From Pseudomonas knackmussii B13 (GTDB taxonomy: Bacteria; Pseudomonadota; Gammaproteobacteria; Pseudomonadales; Pseudomonadaceae): a stretch of DNA of 64,000 bases. This document shows, piece by piece, positions 24,117-33,047 of this stretch. The position numbers and the translations under genes were made by a program. The DNA is taken from NCBI RefSeq assembly GCF_000689415.1, contig NZ_HG322950.1, forward strand, positions 1,054,001-1,118,000, written 5' to 3'. The notes under the pieces are model-generated. The model did not search any database. It was not told the origin of the DNA and saw nothing but the letters and a program-made list of their open reading frames with translations. Within the stretch, counting starts at the first letter, position 1. Every line of letters starts with the position of its first letter.

Positions 24117-25160
24117 ATGCGCGTCGCCGATTTCCATTTCGATCTGCCCGAGGCTCTGATCGCCCGCCATCCACTCGCCGAACGTCGCGCCAGCCGCCTG
24201 CTGGTGCTGGACGGGCCGAGCGGTACCCTTAGCCACCGTCACTTCGCCGATCTGCTGGAATACCTGCGTCCGGGCGACCTGATGGTGTTCAACAACACCC
24301 GGGTGATCCCAGCCCGGCTGTTCGGCCAGAAGGCCTCCGGCGGCAAGCTGGAGATCCTCGTCGAGCGCGTGCTGGACCAACGCCGCGTGCTGGCTCACGT
24401 GCGCTCCAGCAAGTCGCCCAAGCCGGGTTCGAAGATCCTCATCGACGGCGGTGGCGAGGCCGAGATGCTGCAGCGTCACGACGCGCTCTTCGAGCTGGCG
24501 TTCAGCGAAGATGTGCTGCCCCTGCTCGAGCGGGTCGGGCACATGCCGCTGCCTCCTTATATAGATCGTCCGGACGAGGCTGCCGACCGCGAGCGCTACC
24601 AGACCGTCTACGCGGAGCGCGCGGGCGCCGTTGCCGCACCCACGGCCGGCCTGCACTTCGACCAGGCGCTGCTGGAAGCCATCCGCGACAAGGGCGTGGA
24701 AACGGCCTTCGTCACCCTGCACGTCGGTGCCGGCACCTTCCAGCCGGTACGCGTGGAGCGCATCGAAGACCACCACATGCACAGCGAGTGGCTGGAGGTC
24801 AGCCAGGATGTGGTCGACGCCGTGGCAGCCTGCCGCGCCCGCGGTGGCCGCGTGGTCGCCGTCGGTACCACCAGCGTGCGCTCGCTTGAGAGCGCCGCGC
24901 GCGATGGCACGCTCAAGCCTTTCAGTGGCGACACTGACATCTTCCTGTTCCCAGGCCGGCCCTTCCATGTGGTCGACGCCCTGGTCACCAACTTCCACCT
25001 GCCCGAATCGACCCTGCTGATGCTGGTCTCGGCCTTCGCCGGCTACCCGGAGACCATGGCTGCCTACGCCGCGGCGGTGGAGCAGCAATACCGATTCTTC
25101 AGCTACGGCGACGCGATGTTCATCACCCGCAACCCCGCGCCGCGCGGTCCCGAGGACTGA
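24117..25160 (+). CDS. queA: S-adenosylmethionine:tRNA ribosyltransferase-isomerase
   Basis: The 347-aa enzyme transfers and isomerises the ribosyl part of SAM onto preQ1-tRNA, giving epoxyqueuosine. The sequence has the QueA hallmarks: start MRVADFHFDLPEALIARHP, NNTRVIPARLFG, PLPPYI, AAPTAGLHF, HVGAGTFQPV and SVRSLESAA. Length is normal. It is followed 3 nt later by tgt, the preceding enzyme in queuosine synthesis, and then by yajC-secDF, the common gammaproteobacterial order. Confidence 0.98.
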   Translation: MRVADFHFDLPEALIARHPLAERRASRLLVLDGPSGTLSHRHFADLLEYLRPGDLMVFNNTRVIPARLFGQKASGGKLEILVERVLDQRRVLAHVRSSKSPKPGSKILIDGGGEAEMLQRHDALFELAFSEDVLPLLERVGHMPLPPYIDRPDEAADRERYQTVYAERAGAVAAPTAGLHFDQALLEAIRDKGVETAFVTLHVGAGTFQPVRVERIEDHHMHSEWLEVSQDVVDAVAACRARGGRVVAVGTTSVRSLESAARDGTLKPFSGDTDIFLFPGRPFHVVDALVTNFHLPESTLLMLVSAFAGYPETMAAYAAAVEQQYRFFSYGDAMFITRNPAPRGPED

Positions 25161-25163
25161 TCC

Positions 25164-26291
25164 ATGAGCTTCATGAAATTCGAACTGCTGGCCACCGAGG
25201 GCAAGGCCCGTCGTGGTCGCCTGACCTTCCCGCGCGGCGTGGTGGAAACCCCGGCTTTCATGCCGGTGGGCACCTACGGCACCGTGAAGGGCATGCTCCC
25301 GCGCGACATCGAAGCCATCGGCGCGCAGATCATCCTCGGCAACACCTTCCACCTGTGGCTGCGCCCGGGCACCGAGGTGATCCAGAAGCACGGCGACCTG
25401 CATGACTTCATGCAGTGGAAAGGCCCGATCCTCACCGACTCCGGCGGTTTCCAGGTGTTCAGCCTGGGCGCGCTGCGCAAGATCAAGGAAGAGGGCGTGT
25501 ACTTCGCCTCGCCGGTGGACGGCGCCAAGGTCTTCATGGGGCCGGAAGAGTCCATGGCGGTACAGCGTGCGCTGGGCTCGGACATAGTGATGATCTTCGA
25601 CGAGTGCACCCCGTACCCGGCCGAGTTCGACGTGGCCAAGCGCTCCATGGAGCTGTCGCTGCGTTGGGCCAAGCGCTCGAAGGTCGCCCACGGCGACAGT
25701 CCTTCGGCGCTGTTCGGCATCGTCCAGGGCGGCATGCACGAAGAGCTGCGCATGCGCTCGCTGGAAGGCCTGCAGGAAATCGGCTTCGACGGCCTGGCCA
25801 TCGGCGGCCTGTCGGTGGGCGAGCCGAAGGAAGAGATGATCCGTGTGCTGGACTTCCTGCCGCCGCAGATGCCGGCGGACAAACCCCGTTACCTGATGGG
25901 GGTGGGCAAGCCCGAGGACCTCGTGGAAGGTGTGCGCCGCGGCGTCGACATGTTCGACTGCGTGATGCCCACGCGCAACGCGCGCAACGGCCATCTGTTC
26001 GTCGACACCGGGGTGATCAAGATCCGCAATGCGGTGCACAAGCACGACGAGTCGCCGCTGGATCCGACCTGCGATTGCTACACCTGCAAGCACTTCTCCC
26101 GCGCCTATCTCTACCACCTGGACAAGTGCGGCGAAATGCTCGGCAGCATGCTCAATACCATCCATAACTTGCGGCATTATCAGCGGCTTATGGCTGGTTT
26201 GCGCGAGGCAATCCAACAGGGTACATTGGCCGCCTTTGTCGACGCCTTCTATGCCCGACGCGGCCTCCCGACGCCGCCTCTGGGCGATTGA
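25164..26291 (+). CDS. tgt: tRNA-guanine transglycosylase
   Basis: The 375-aa enzyme exchanges G34 of GUN anticodons for preQ1. Catalytic and metal elements are visible: DSGGFQVFSLG, the nucleophile region with Asp in FDCVMPTRNARNG, GGLSVGEPKEEM for substrate binding, and the zinc site C-x-C-x2-C in CDCYTCKHF followed by a His. It begins 3 nt after queA, so the two are translationally coupled. Confidence 0.98.
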   Translation: MSFMKFELLATEGKARRGRLTFPRGVVETPAFMPVGTYGTVKGMLPRDIEAIGAQIILGNTFHLWLRPGTEVIQKHGDLHDFMQWKGPILTDSGGFQVFSLGALRKIKEEGVYFASPVDGAKVFMGPEESMAVQRALGSDIVMIFDECTPYPAEFDVAKRSMELSLRWAKRSKVAHGDSPSALFGIVQGGMHEELRMRSLEGLQEIGFDGLAIGGLSVGEPKEEMIRVLDFLPPQMPADKPRYLMGVGKPEDLVEGVRRGVDMFDCVMPTRNARNGHLFVDTGVIKIRNAVHKHDESPLDPTCDCYTCKHFSRAYLYHLDKCGEMLGSMLNTIHNLRHYQRLMAGLREAIQQGTLAAFVDAFYARRGLPTPPLGD

Positions 26292-26327
26292 GCCCCCCTT
26301 TTTAAAGAATACTGACAGGAGTTTCCG

Positions 26328-26669
26328 ATGAGTTTTCTGATTCCCGCCGCCTACGCTGATGCAGCCGCTCCGGCCGCTGCTGCCGGTCCGGTCGGCACTG
26401 GCTTCGAGTGGGTCTTCCTGGTCGGCTTCCTGGTCATCTTCTACCTGATGATCTGGCGTCCGCAGGCCAAGCGCACCAAGGAGCACAAGAACCTCCTGGC
26501 CGGCCTGCAAAAGGGTGACGAAGTGGTCACCAATGCCGGTATCGCTGGCAAAGTGCTGAAAGTCGCCGAAGACTTCGTGGTCGTCGAAGTAGCTGACAAC
26601 GTCGAGCTGAAGTTCCAGAAGGGCGCCATCGCCGCGACCCTGCCGAAAGGCACCCTGAAGGCCATCTGA
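26328..26669 (+). CDS. yajC: Sec translocon accessory protein YajC
   Basis: The 113-aa single-span membrane protein associates with SecDF. It has a short periplasmic Ala-rich start, one transmembrane helix (WVFLVGFLVIFYLMIWRPQ, residues about 25-43) and a cytoplasmic domain with KRTKEHKNLLAGLQKGDEVVT. CAGGAG precedes the ATG. It lies 36 nt after tgt and 68 nt before secD; a hairpin separates it from secD. Confidence 0.96.
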   Translation: MSFLIPAAYADAAAPAAAAGPVGTGFEWVFLVGFLVIFYLMIWRPQAKRTKEHKNLLAGLQKGDEVVTNAGIAGKVLKVAEDFVVVEVADNVELKFQKGAIAATLPKGTLKAI

Positions 26670-26695
26670 GTTCCTTTAAAAAGAAAACCAATAGA

Positions 26696-26717
26696 CGGGG
26701 CGCATGAAGCGCCCCGC
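26696..26717 (+). promoter_or_regulatory. Hairpin between yajC and secD
   Basis: CGGGGCGC-ATGAA-GCGCCCCG is a stable 8-bp stem about 20 nt upstream of the secD start, without a T-run. It may stop RNA decay or set the YajC:SecD ratio. Confidence 0.4.
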
Positions 26718-26737
26718 GTCATAAACGGGCGGTCTCA

Positions 26738-28600
26738 ATGCTCAATAAATATCCCCTGTGGAAATACCTGCTGATCCTGGCGGTGCTTGCCGTCGGTTTC
26801 ATCTATTCCGCACCCAACCTCTATCCGGACGACCCGGCCGTGCAGATCAGCGGCGCGAGCACTGCGCTGCAGGTCACCCAGGCTGACGTCGACAAGGCCA
26901 GCAAGGCGCTGACCGATGCCGGCATTGCCGTCAAGGCGGGGAGCCTCGGCAAGAGCAGCGGCCTGATTCGCCTGGTCAAGAAAGACGACCAGCTGCCGGC
27001 CAAGGACATCGTGCGTCGCGCCATGGGCGACGACTACGTGGTCGCGCTGAACCTGGCGCAAACCACTCCGCAATGGCTGCGCAACATCGCCGCGCACCCG
27101 ATGAAGCTGGGTCTGGACCTTTCCGGTGGCGTGCACTTCCTTCTCGAAGTGGACATGGACAAGGCAGTCGATTCCCGCATGGGCATCTACGAGAGCGAGA
27201 TCAAGAGTGCGCTGCGCAAGGAGCACCTGCGCTACCGCAGCCTGCCTATCCAGGATCGCGCCATCCAGCTGGGCTTCACCGATACCGACTCGCTGGACAA
27301 GGCCAAGGCGCTGATCGCCAAGGATTACCGTGATTTCGAAGTGACCCAGGACACCCGCAATGACATGCAGGTGCTGCGCCTGGTCATGACCCCGGCCAAG
27401 CTGGCCGAGATCCGCGAATACTCGATCAAGCAGAACCTCACCACCGTGCGCAACCGCGTCAACGAGCTGGGTGTGTCCGAGCCGCTGGTGCAGCGCCAGG
27501 GCGCCAACCGCATCGTGGTCGAGCTACCGGGCGTACAGGACACTGCCGAAGCCAAGCGTATCCTCGGCAAGACTGCCAACCTGGAGTTCCGCCTGGCCGC
27601 TGGGGCTGATGCGATCAAGTCCGCTACCGAATCCTTCGAGTTCCGTCAGCCTGGCCGTCCGCCGGTGGCTCTGGAGCGCGGCGTGATCATCACCGGTGAC
27701 CAGGTCACCGATGCCAGCGCCAGCTTCGACGAGAACGGTCGCCCGCAAGTGAACATCCGCCTCGACGGACACGGCGGCGACCTGATGAACCGCGCAACTC
27801 GCAACAACGTCGGCCGCAGCATGGCGGTGGTGTTCATCGAGCAGAAACCGATCACCCGCTACACCAAGCAGGTGGTGAACGGCGTTGAGCAGGAAGTCGC
27901 GGTACAGGCGTTCAAGGAAGAGAAGAAGATCATCAGCCTGGCGACCATCCAGTCGGCCCTCGGCAACCAGTTCCGCATCACCGGCCTCGACGCGCCGGGC
28001 GAGTCGTCCGAACTGGCCCTGCTGCTGCGCGCCGGTGGCCTGGCCGCGCCGATGTACTTCGCCGAAGAGCGCACCATCGGCCCGAGCCTGGGTGCCGACA
28101 ACATCGCCAAGGGTATCGACGCTTCCCTCTGGGGCATGGTGTTCGTCTCCCTGTTCATCATCGTCATCTACCGCTTCTTCGGTCTGATCGCGACCGTCGC
28201 CCTGGCCTTCAACATGGTCATGCTGGTTGCGCTGATGTCGATTCTCGGCGCGACCCTGACCCTGCCGGGTATCGCCGGTATCGTGTTGACCATGGGTATG
28301 GCGGTGGACGCCAACGTGCTGATCTTCTCGCGGATACGTGAGGAACTAGCCGGCGGCATGTCGGTACAGCGCGCCATCCATGAAGGTTTCAGTCGCGCCT
28401 TCACGGCGATCCTCGACGCCAACCTGACCTCGCTGCTGGTCGGCGGCATCCTCTACGCCATGGGCACCGGCCCGGTGAAGGGCTTCGCCGTGACCATGTC
28501 GCTCGGCATTCTCACCTCGATGTTCACGGCCATCCTGGTCACTCGCGCGATGGTCAACCTGATCTTCGGCGGGCGTGACTTCAAGAAGCTGTGGATCTAA
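26738..28600 (+). CDS. secD: Protein translocase subunit SecD
   Basis: A 620-aa inner-membrane protein that uses the proton gradient to help late export of proteins through SecYEG. An N-terminal helix (about residues 7-27), then a large periplasmic P1 region with LGLDLSGGVHFLLEV (the D4-like motif), and five C-terminal helices (about 460-610) with GIAGIVLTMGMAVDANVLIFSRIREEL, which contains the key Asp and Arg. Length matches Pseudomonas SecD. Eleven nt separate it from secF. Confidence 0.98.
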   Translation: MLNKYPLWKYLLILAVLAVGFIYSAPNLYPDDPAVQISGASTALQVTQADVDKASKALTDAGIAVKAGSLGKSSGLIRLVKKDDQLPAKDIVRRAMGDDYVVALNLAQTTPQWLRNIAAHPMKLGLDLSGGVHFLLEVDMDKAVDSRMGIYESEIKSALRKEHLRYRSLPIQDRAIQLGFTDTDSLDKAKALIAKDYRDFEVTQDTRNDMQVLRLVMTPAKLAEIREYSIKQNLTTVRNRVNELGVSEPLVQRQGANRIVVELPGVQDTAEAKRILGKTANLEFRLAAGADAIKSATESFEFRQPGRPPVALERGVIITGDQVTDASASFDENGRPQVNIRLDGHGGDLMNRATRNNVGRSMAVVFIEQKPITRYTKQVVNGVEQEVAVQAFKEEKKIISLATIQSALGNQFRITGLDAPGESSELALLLRAGGLAAPMYFAEERTIGPSLGADNIAKGIDASLWGMVFVSLFIIVIYRFFGLIATVALAFNMVMLVALMSILGATLTLPGIAGIVLTMGMAVDANVLIFSRIREELAGGMSVQRAIHEGFSRAFTAILDANLTSLLVGGILYAMGTGPVKGFAVTMSLGILTSMFTAILVTRAMVNLIFGGRDFKKLWI

Positions 28601-28611
28601 GGGGCACGAAG

Positions 28612-29529
28612 ATGAATATCAAGATCGGCACTATCAACTTCATGGGCGTGCGCAACATTGCGTTCGCCTGCACCCTGATCCTTTCCCTGATTGCCCTGGG
28701 CAGCTGGTTCACCAAGGGCCTCAACTTCGGCCTGGACTTCACCGGCGGTACGCTCATCGAGCTGAGCTACCAGCAGCCGGCGGAACTGGCCAAGGTTCGC
28801 GAACAGCTGGAAAAGGCGGGCTACAACGAAGCCGTGGTACAGAGCTTCGGCGATACCAAGGACGTGCTGGTGCGCATGCCCAGCGAAGATCCGGAGCTGG
28901 GCAAGAAGGTCGCCGGCGCGCTGCAGGCCGCAGACGCCGCCAACCCAGCCAGCCTCAAGCGCGTGGAATACGTCGGCCCGCAGGTCGGTGAAGAGCTGCG
29001 CGACCAGGGCGGCCTGGGCATGCTCCTGGCCCTGGGCGGCATCCTGGTTTACGTCGGCTTCCGCTTCCAGTGGAAGTTCGCGCTGGGCGCCATCCTCTCG
29101 CTGATTCACGACGTGATCATCGTGATGGGCGTGCTGTCGTTCTTCCAGATCACTTTCGACCTCACCGTGCTCGCCGCGGTGCTGGCGGTGGTGGGCTACT
29201 CGCTGAACGACACCATCGTGATCTTCGACCGGGTGCGCGAGAACTTCCGCGTCCTGCGCAAGGCCAGCCTGATCGACAACATCAACATCTCCACCAGCCA
29301 GACCCTGCTGCGCACCATGGCCACGTCGATCTCGACGCTGCTGGCCATCGCCGCGCTACTGTTCTTCGGTGGCGACAACCTGTTCGGCTTCTCCATCGCC
29401 CTGTTCGTCGGTGTGCTGGCCGGTACCTACTCGTCGATCTACATCGCCGATGTGGTGCTGATCTGGCTGAAGCTCTCCGCCGAGGACCTGATTCCGCCGG
29501 CAACCAAGGAAGTCGACGACCGTCCCTGA
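28612..29529 (+). CDS. secF: Protein translocase subunit SecF
   Basis: The 305-aa partner of SecD has an N-terminal helix, the periplasmic GLNFGLDFTGGTLIEL motif, and five C-terminal helices with VVGYSLNDTIVIFDRVREN, whose Asp pairs with that of SecD in proton coupling. The ATG at 28612 gives the usual MNIKIGTINFMG start; an upstream frame would add unrelated residues overlapping secD. A terminator follows. Confidence 0.97.
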   Translation: MNIKIGTINFMGVRNIAFACTLILSLIALGSWFTKGLNFGLDFTGGTLIELSYQQPAELAKVREQLEKAGYNEAVVQSFGDTKDVLVRMPSEDPELGKKVAGALQAADAANPASLKRVEYVGPQVGEELRDQGGLGMLLALGGILVYVGFRFQWKFALGAILSLIHDVIIVMGVLSFFQITFDLTVLAAVLAVVGYSLNDTIVIFDRVRENFRVLRKASLIDNINISTSQTLLRTMATSISTLLAIAALLFFGGDNLFGFSIALFVGVLAGTYSSIYIADVVLIWLKLSAEDLIPPATKEVDDRP

Positions 29530-29550
29530 CGGCTCGCTCGGTTCCACCGG

Positions 29551-29580
29551 AAACTCCCGCTACGGCGGGAGTTTTCGTTT
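29551..29580 (+). terminator. Intrinsic terminator after secF
   Basis: AAACTCCCGC-TACG-GCGGGAGTTTT: 10-bp stem with T-rich tail, 20 nt past the secF stop. Confidence 0.88.
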
Positions 29581-29711
29581 CTATGGGGCGGCCTTCTATC
29601 CGTTTTGTGTGGCGTTTCGCGGATTGCTGTAGGAACTTTCGGCTGATGGCCCTGCTCCAAGGCAGGGACTAGGGCAAAATGCCCGTACGAAAGGAAAGCC
29701 AGGAGGTTTAT

Positions 29712-30248
29712 GTGAACAAGTCGTTGCTCATTGGTACCGTGTTGGGCGCTGTTGGCGTTACGGCGGGTGGAGCGGTGGCCACGTATAGCCTGGTGGATCG
29801 CGGCCCGCAGTACGCAGAGGTCGTGGCCGTCCAGCCGGTCAAGGAAACCATCAAGAATCCGCGTCAGGTCTGCAATGACGTCGCCGTTACGCACCAGCGT
29901 CCGGTCAAGGACCAGCACCAGATCGCCGGTACTGCCATCGGTGCCATTGCCGGCGGCCTGCTCGGCAACCAGATTGGCGGTGGCAAGGGCAAGACCCTGG
30001 CGACCGTAGCCGGTGCTGTTGGCGGCGGTTACGCCGGCAACAAGGTGCAGGAGCATATGCAGAACAATGACACCTACACCACCACCGAAACCCGTTGCAA
30101 AACCGTGACCGACACCAGCGAGAAAGTGGTGGGCTATGACGTCCGCTACACCCTCGATGGCAAGCCGGGGCAGGTGCGCATGGATCGCGATCCGGGCGGC
30201 CAGATCCCGGTGGACAAGAGCGGCCGGTTGATCCTCAGCCAGCAGTAA
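29712..30248 (+). CDS. Glycine-zipper 2TM-domain envelope protein
   Basis: The 178-aa exported protein has an uncleaved or signal-anchor helix at residues 5-26. Its central glycine-zipper region AGTAIGAIAGGLLGNQIGGG with GGGYAGNKVQ is of the kind found in the 17-kDa surface antigen/OmpA-like lipoprotein family. The C-terminal half has the CKTV, YDVRY and DPGGQIPV elements typical of the Pseudomonas orthologue next to suhB. The GTG at 29712 is supported by AGGAGG (29701-29706); the longer frame would delete the hydrophobic start. It probably sits in the envelope. Exact role unknown. Confidence 0.85.
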   Translation: MNKSLLIGTVLGAVGVTAGGAVATYSLVDRGPQYAEVVAVQPVKETIKNPRQVCNDVAVTHQRPVKDQHQIAGTAIGAIAGGLLGNQIGGGKGKTLATVAGAVGGGYAGNKVQEHMQNNDTYTTTETRCKTVTDTSEKVVGYDVRYTLDGKPGQVRMDRDPGGQIPVDKSGRLILSQQ

Positions 30249-30264
30249 GTTCGCTACACGAATG

Positions 30265-30292
30265 GAAGAGGGCGCCTGCGGGCGCCTTCTTC
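30265..30292 (+). terminator. Terminator after the glycine-zipper gene
   Basis: GAAGAGGGCGCC-TGCG-GGCGCCTTCTTC: long symmetrical stem with a T/C-rich tail 17 nt past the stop. Confidence 0.8.
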
Positions 30293-30343
30293 ATTTGTGG
30301 CTCGCGAACACTTGGTGGGGCTCGCCCTGCGGAATCGCAAGCA

Positions 30344-30375
30344 ACAAAAAGCCCGGCACATGGCCGGGCTCTTTC
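30344..30375 (-). terminator. Terminator after suhB
   Basis: On the minus strand GAAAGAGCCCGGC-catgt-GCCGGGCTTTTTG, 14 nt beyond the suhB stop. Confidence 0.88.
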
Positions 30376-30388
30376 GTTCCGCTCGGGC

Positions 30389-31204
30389 TCAGCGCTTGAG
30401 CGACGGCGGCAGGTGCGGCTGGATGCTGGTCAGCAGCGCCTTGAAGCACTTGGTGTTGCCGGCAACGATGTGGCCCTTCTCGAGGAATTCGTGGCTGCCG
30501 GTGAAGTCGCTCACCAGGCCGCCGGCTTCCTGCACCAGCAGGGCGCCTGCTGCCATGTCCCACTCGGACAGGCCGAACTCCCAGAAGGCATCGAAGCGGC
30601 CGGCCGCGACGTAGGCCAGGTCCAGGCTGGCGGCGCCAGCGCGGCGGATTCCGGCGGTCTGGCCGACCAGGCTGCGGAACATGCCCAGGTAGGCATCCAG
30701 GTGTTCCAGCTGGTTGTCGCGGAACGGGAAGCCGGTGCCCAGCAGGGCGCCTTCCAGGCTCTTGCGGTTGCTGACGCGCAGGCGGCGGCCGTTCAGTGCG
30801 GCGCCACGGCCACGGCTGGCGGTGAACTCTTCCTGGCGCACCGGATCGAGGACCACGGCGTGCTCCAGGCGGCCCTTGTATTTGCAGGCGATGCTGATGG
30901 CGAAGTGCGGAACGCCATGGATGAAGTTGGTGGTGCCATCCAGCGGATCGATGATCCACAGGTAGTCGGCGCCTTCGCCGCTGCCTTCCAGGAAGCCGCC
31001 TTCCTCGCCCATGATGCCGTGGTTCGGGTACGCCTTGCGCAGGGCGGTGACGATGTGCAGCTCGGCCGCGCGATCGACCTCGGTAACGTAGTCCTTGGCT
31101 TCTTTTTCGTTGACCGAGAGGGCATCCAGGCGTTCGATGGAGCGGAAGATCAGTTCACCGGCGCTGCGAGCGGCGCGCAGGGCGATATTCAGCATAGGCT
31201 GCAT
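30389..31204 (-). CDS. suhB: Inositol-1-monophosphatase / ribosomal RNA antitermination factor SuhB
   Basis: A 271-aa Mg-dependent phosphatase of the IMPase family. Metal ligands are visible: GEEGGF (Glu), DPLDGTTNF (the DPxD motif) and the C-terminal WDMAAGALLVQEAGG. E. coli SuhB also helps rRNA transcription antitermination through NusA, and in P. aeruginosa it influences virulence genes. The gene is divergent from trmJ and ends at its own terminator. Confidence 0.95.
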   Translation of the reverse strand: MQPMLNIALRAARSAGELIFRSIERLDALSVNEKEAKDYVTEVDRAAELHIVTALRKAYPNHGIMGEEGGFLEGSGEGADYLWIIDPLDGTTNFIHGVPHFAISIACKYKGRLEHAVVLDPVRQEEFTASRGRGAALNGRRLRVSNRKSLEGALLGTGFPFRDNQLEHLDAYLGMFRSLVGQTAGIRRAGAASLDLAYVAAGRFDAFWEFGLSEWDMAAGALLVQEAGGLVSDFTGSHEFLEKGHIVAGNTKCFKALLTSIQPHLPPSLKR

Positions 31205-31357
31205 GGAGAGGTCACCTGGATGATGTTAAAGAAAGCCGAACATTGTACCAGATTTCCGCGACGCTCATAGCGCGGCCTGTCGCTCGCATGGCGCAAGACC
31301 GAGCGCTGCGGTAGGATTCCGTTCCTTTTCGTTTCAGCTTATGTGTGGAGAGCTTCG

Positions 31358-32137
31358 TTGCTCGACAGAATTCGCGTGGTGCTGGTGAACACCAGTCATC
31401 CCGGCAATATCGGTGGTACCGCCCGGGCCATGAAGAACATGGGCCTGTCGCGCCTGGTGCTGGTTGATCCGGAGGATTTCCCGAGCAGCGAGGCTGTGGC
31501 TCGCGCGTCCGGTGCAACCGATATCCTCGATTCCGCTCAGGTGGTCTCGACCCTGGAAGAGGCGCTGGTCGGCTGCAGCCTGGTGCTTGGCACCAGTGCT
31601 CGTGACCGCCGTATCCCCTGGCCGCTGCTCGACCCTCGCGAATGCGCGACCACCAGCCTGCAGCATGCCCAGCAGGGCGGCGAAGTGGCTCTGGTCTTCG
31701 GTCGCGAGTATGCGGGTTTGACCAACGAAGAATTGCAGCGATGTCAGTTCCACGTGCACATTCCCGCCAACCCGGAGTTCAGCTCGCTGAACCTGGCAAC
31801 GGCGGTCCAGGTGCTCGCCTACGAAGTGCGCATGGCCTGGCTGGCCGCCGAAGGGCAGCCGACCAAGCAGGAGAAGCTGGAAACCACCGCGATGCTCAAC
31901 AGCATGCCGGTGACGGCCGACGAGCTGGAGCGCTTCTATACGCACCTGGAGAGCACCCTGGTCGAGATCGGCTTCCTCGATCCCGAGAAGCCGCGGCACC
32001 TGATGTCGCGCCTGCGCCGCCTGTATGGTCGTGCCGGGGTCAGCAAGCTGGAGATGAATATCCTTCGGGGCATTCTCACCGAGACACAAAAGGCCTCGCG
32101 CGGCGAGGCGGGCAAGCGGAGTGACGATGATGTTTGA
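31358..32137 (+). CDS. trmJ: tRNA (cytidine/uridine-2'-O)-methyltransferase TrmJ
   Basis: The 259-aa SPOUT methyltransferase modifies position 32 of several tRNAs. The sequence starts MLDRIRVVLVNTSHPGNIGG and has ARDRRIPWPLLDPRE, FGREYAGLTNEEL and the knot segment SLNLATAVQVLAYEVRM. The TTG at 31358 is preferred: TGGAG (31346-31350) lies 7 nt upstream and it gives the standard N-terminus; a GTG at 31343 falls upstream of that site. The gene overlaps cysE by 8 bp, so they are translated in a coupled way. Confidence 0.93.
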   Translation: MLDRIRVVLVNTSHPGNIGGTARAMKNMGLSRLVLVDPEDFPSSEAVARASGATDILDSAQVVSTLEEALVGCSLVLGTSARDRRIPWPLLDPRECATTSLQHAQQGGEVALVFGREYAGLTNEELQRCQFHVHIPANPEFSSLNLATAVQVLAYEVRMAWLAAEGQPTKQEKLETTAMLNSMPVTADELERFYTHLESTLVEIGFLDPEKPRHLMSRLRRLYGRAGVSKLEMNILRGILTETQKASRGEAGKRSDDDV

Positions 32138-32906
32138 GCGCGTACGCGAAGATATCCAGAGCGTATTCCATCGCGACCCGGCGGCGCGTAACGCCTTCGA
32201 GGTGCTCACCTGCTATCCGGGGTTGCATGCCGTCTGGCTGCACCGTCTGGCCAATCCCCTGTGGCGTTCGGGCTGGAAATGGCTGGCGCGCCTGGTATCC
32301 AACTTCGGTCGCTGGATGACCGGTATCGAGATCCATCCCGGCGCGAAGATCGGTCGGCGCTTCTTCATCGACCACGGCATGGGCATCGTCATCGGCGAAA
32401 CCGCCGAGATCGGTGACGACGTGACTCTCTACCAGGGTGTGACCCTCGGTGGCACCAGCTGGAACAAGGGCAAGCGTCACCCGACCCTGGCCGATGGTGT
32501 GGTTGTCGGTGCTGGTGCCAAGGTTCTCGGTCCGTTCACTGTCGGCGCTGGGGCGAAGATAGGCTCCAACGCCGTGGTCACCAAGGAGGTGCCGCCAGGT
32601 GCCACCGTCGTGGGGATTCCGGGGCGCATCATCATGAAGGATGACGCCGAGCAGCAGGCCAAGCGCCAGGCCATGGCCGAGAAGCTGGGCTTCGATGCCT
32701 ACGGCGTCAGTCAGGACATGCCGGACCCGGTGGCGCGCGCCATTGGTCAGCTGCTCGATCACCTGCAGGCGGTCGATGGTCGTCTGGAAGGCATGTGCCA
32801 GGCGCTCACCGCGCTGGGCAGCGACTACTGCGCGAAGAAGCTGCCGGAGCTGCGCGAAGAGGATTTCGCCGGGGTCAAGGGTGAGGACGACAAGGCGGCG
32901 CAGTAA
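32130..32906 (+). CDS. cysE: Serine O-acetyltransferase
   Basis: The 258-aa enzyme makes O-acetylserine, the substrate for cysteine synthesis. N-terminal helices are followed by left-handed beta-helix hexapeptide repeats: GIEIHPGAKIGRRFFIDHG, IGETAEIGDDVTLYQGVTLGG and GAGAKVLGPFTVG, with catalytic His and Asp in IDHGMG. The start at ATG 32130 (MFERVRED) gives the usual end; two further start codons lie within 9 nt upstream. Cysteine synthesis directly upstream of the isc Fe-S operon fits the sulfur demand of IscS. Confidence 0.96.
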   Translation: MFERVREDIQSVFHRDPAARNAFEVLTCYPGLHAVWLHRLANPLWRSGWKWLARLVSNFGRWMTGIEIHPGAKIGRRFFIDHGMGIVIGETAEIGDDVTLYQGVTLGGTSWNKGKRHPTLADGVVVGAGAKVLGPFTVGAGAKIGSNAVVTKEVPPGATVVGIPGRIIMKDDAEQQAKRQAMAEKLGFDAYGVSQDMPDPVARAIGQLLDHLQAVDGRLEGMCQALTALGSDYCAKKLPELREEDFAGVKGEDDKAAQ

Positions 32907-32978
32907 TGCGTCGCCCCTGATTTCCTGCTACATTATGCCGCCCTCCGCTGGTCAATCCCGAGTAATTTGATAGGTCTT

Positions 32979-33003
32979 ATAGTTGACTTAAATACTCGGG
33001 AAA
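32979..33003 (+). promoter_or_regulatory. IscR type-1 operator overlapping the isc promoter
   Basis: ATAGTTGACTTAAATACTCGGG fits the type-1 IscR consensus (ATAsyyGACT....AGTCrrsTAT) except at a few positions. It overlaps a TTGACT -35-like element (32983-32988), 45 nt before iscR, as expected for autorepression by [2Fe-2S]-IscR. Confidence 0.75.
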
Positions 33004-33047
33004 TGGCATCCTAACGCCAGTCCAGTGTTCTATCCCGGGAAAGTTTC

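Noticed and set aside
23778..26510. A minus-strand frame of about 910 codons across queA, tgt and the tRNA
   Set aside because: It runs through the tRNA gene and two conserved genes in antisense; no motifs; a GC-skew artefact of codon position.
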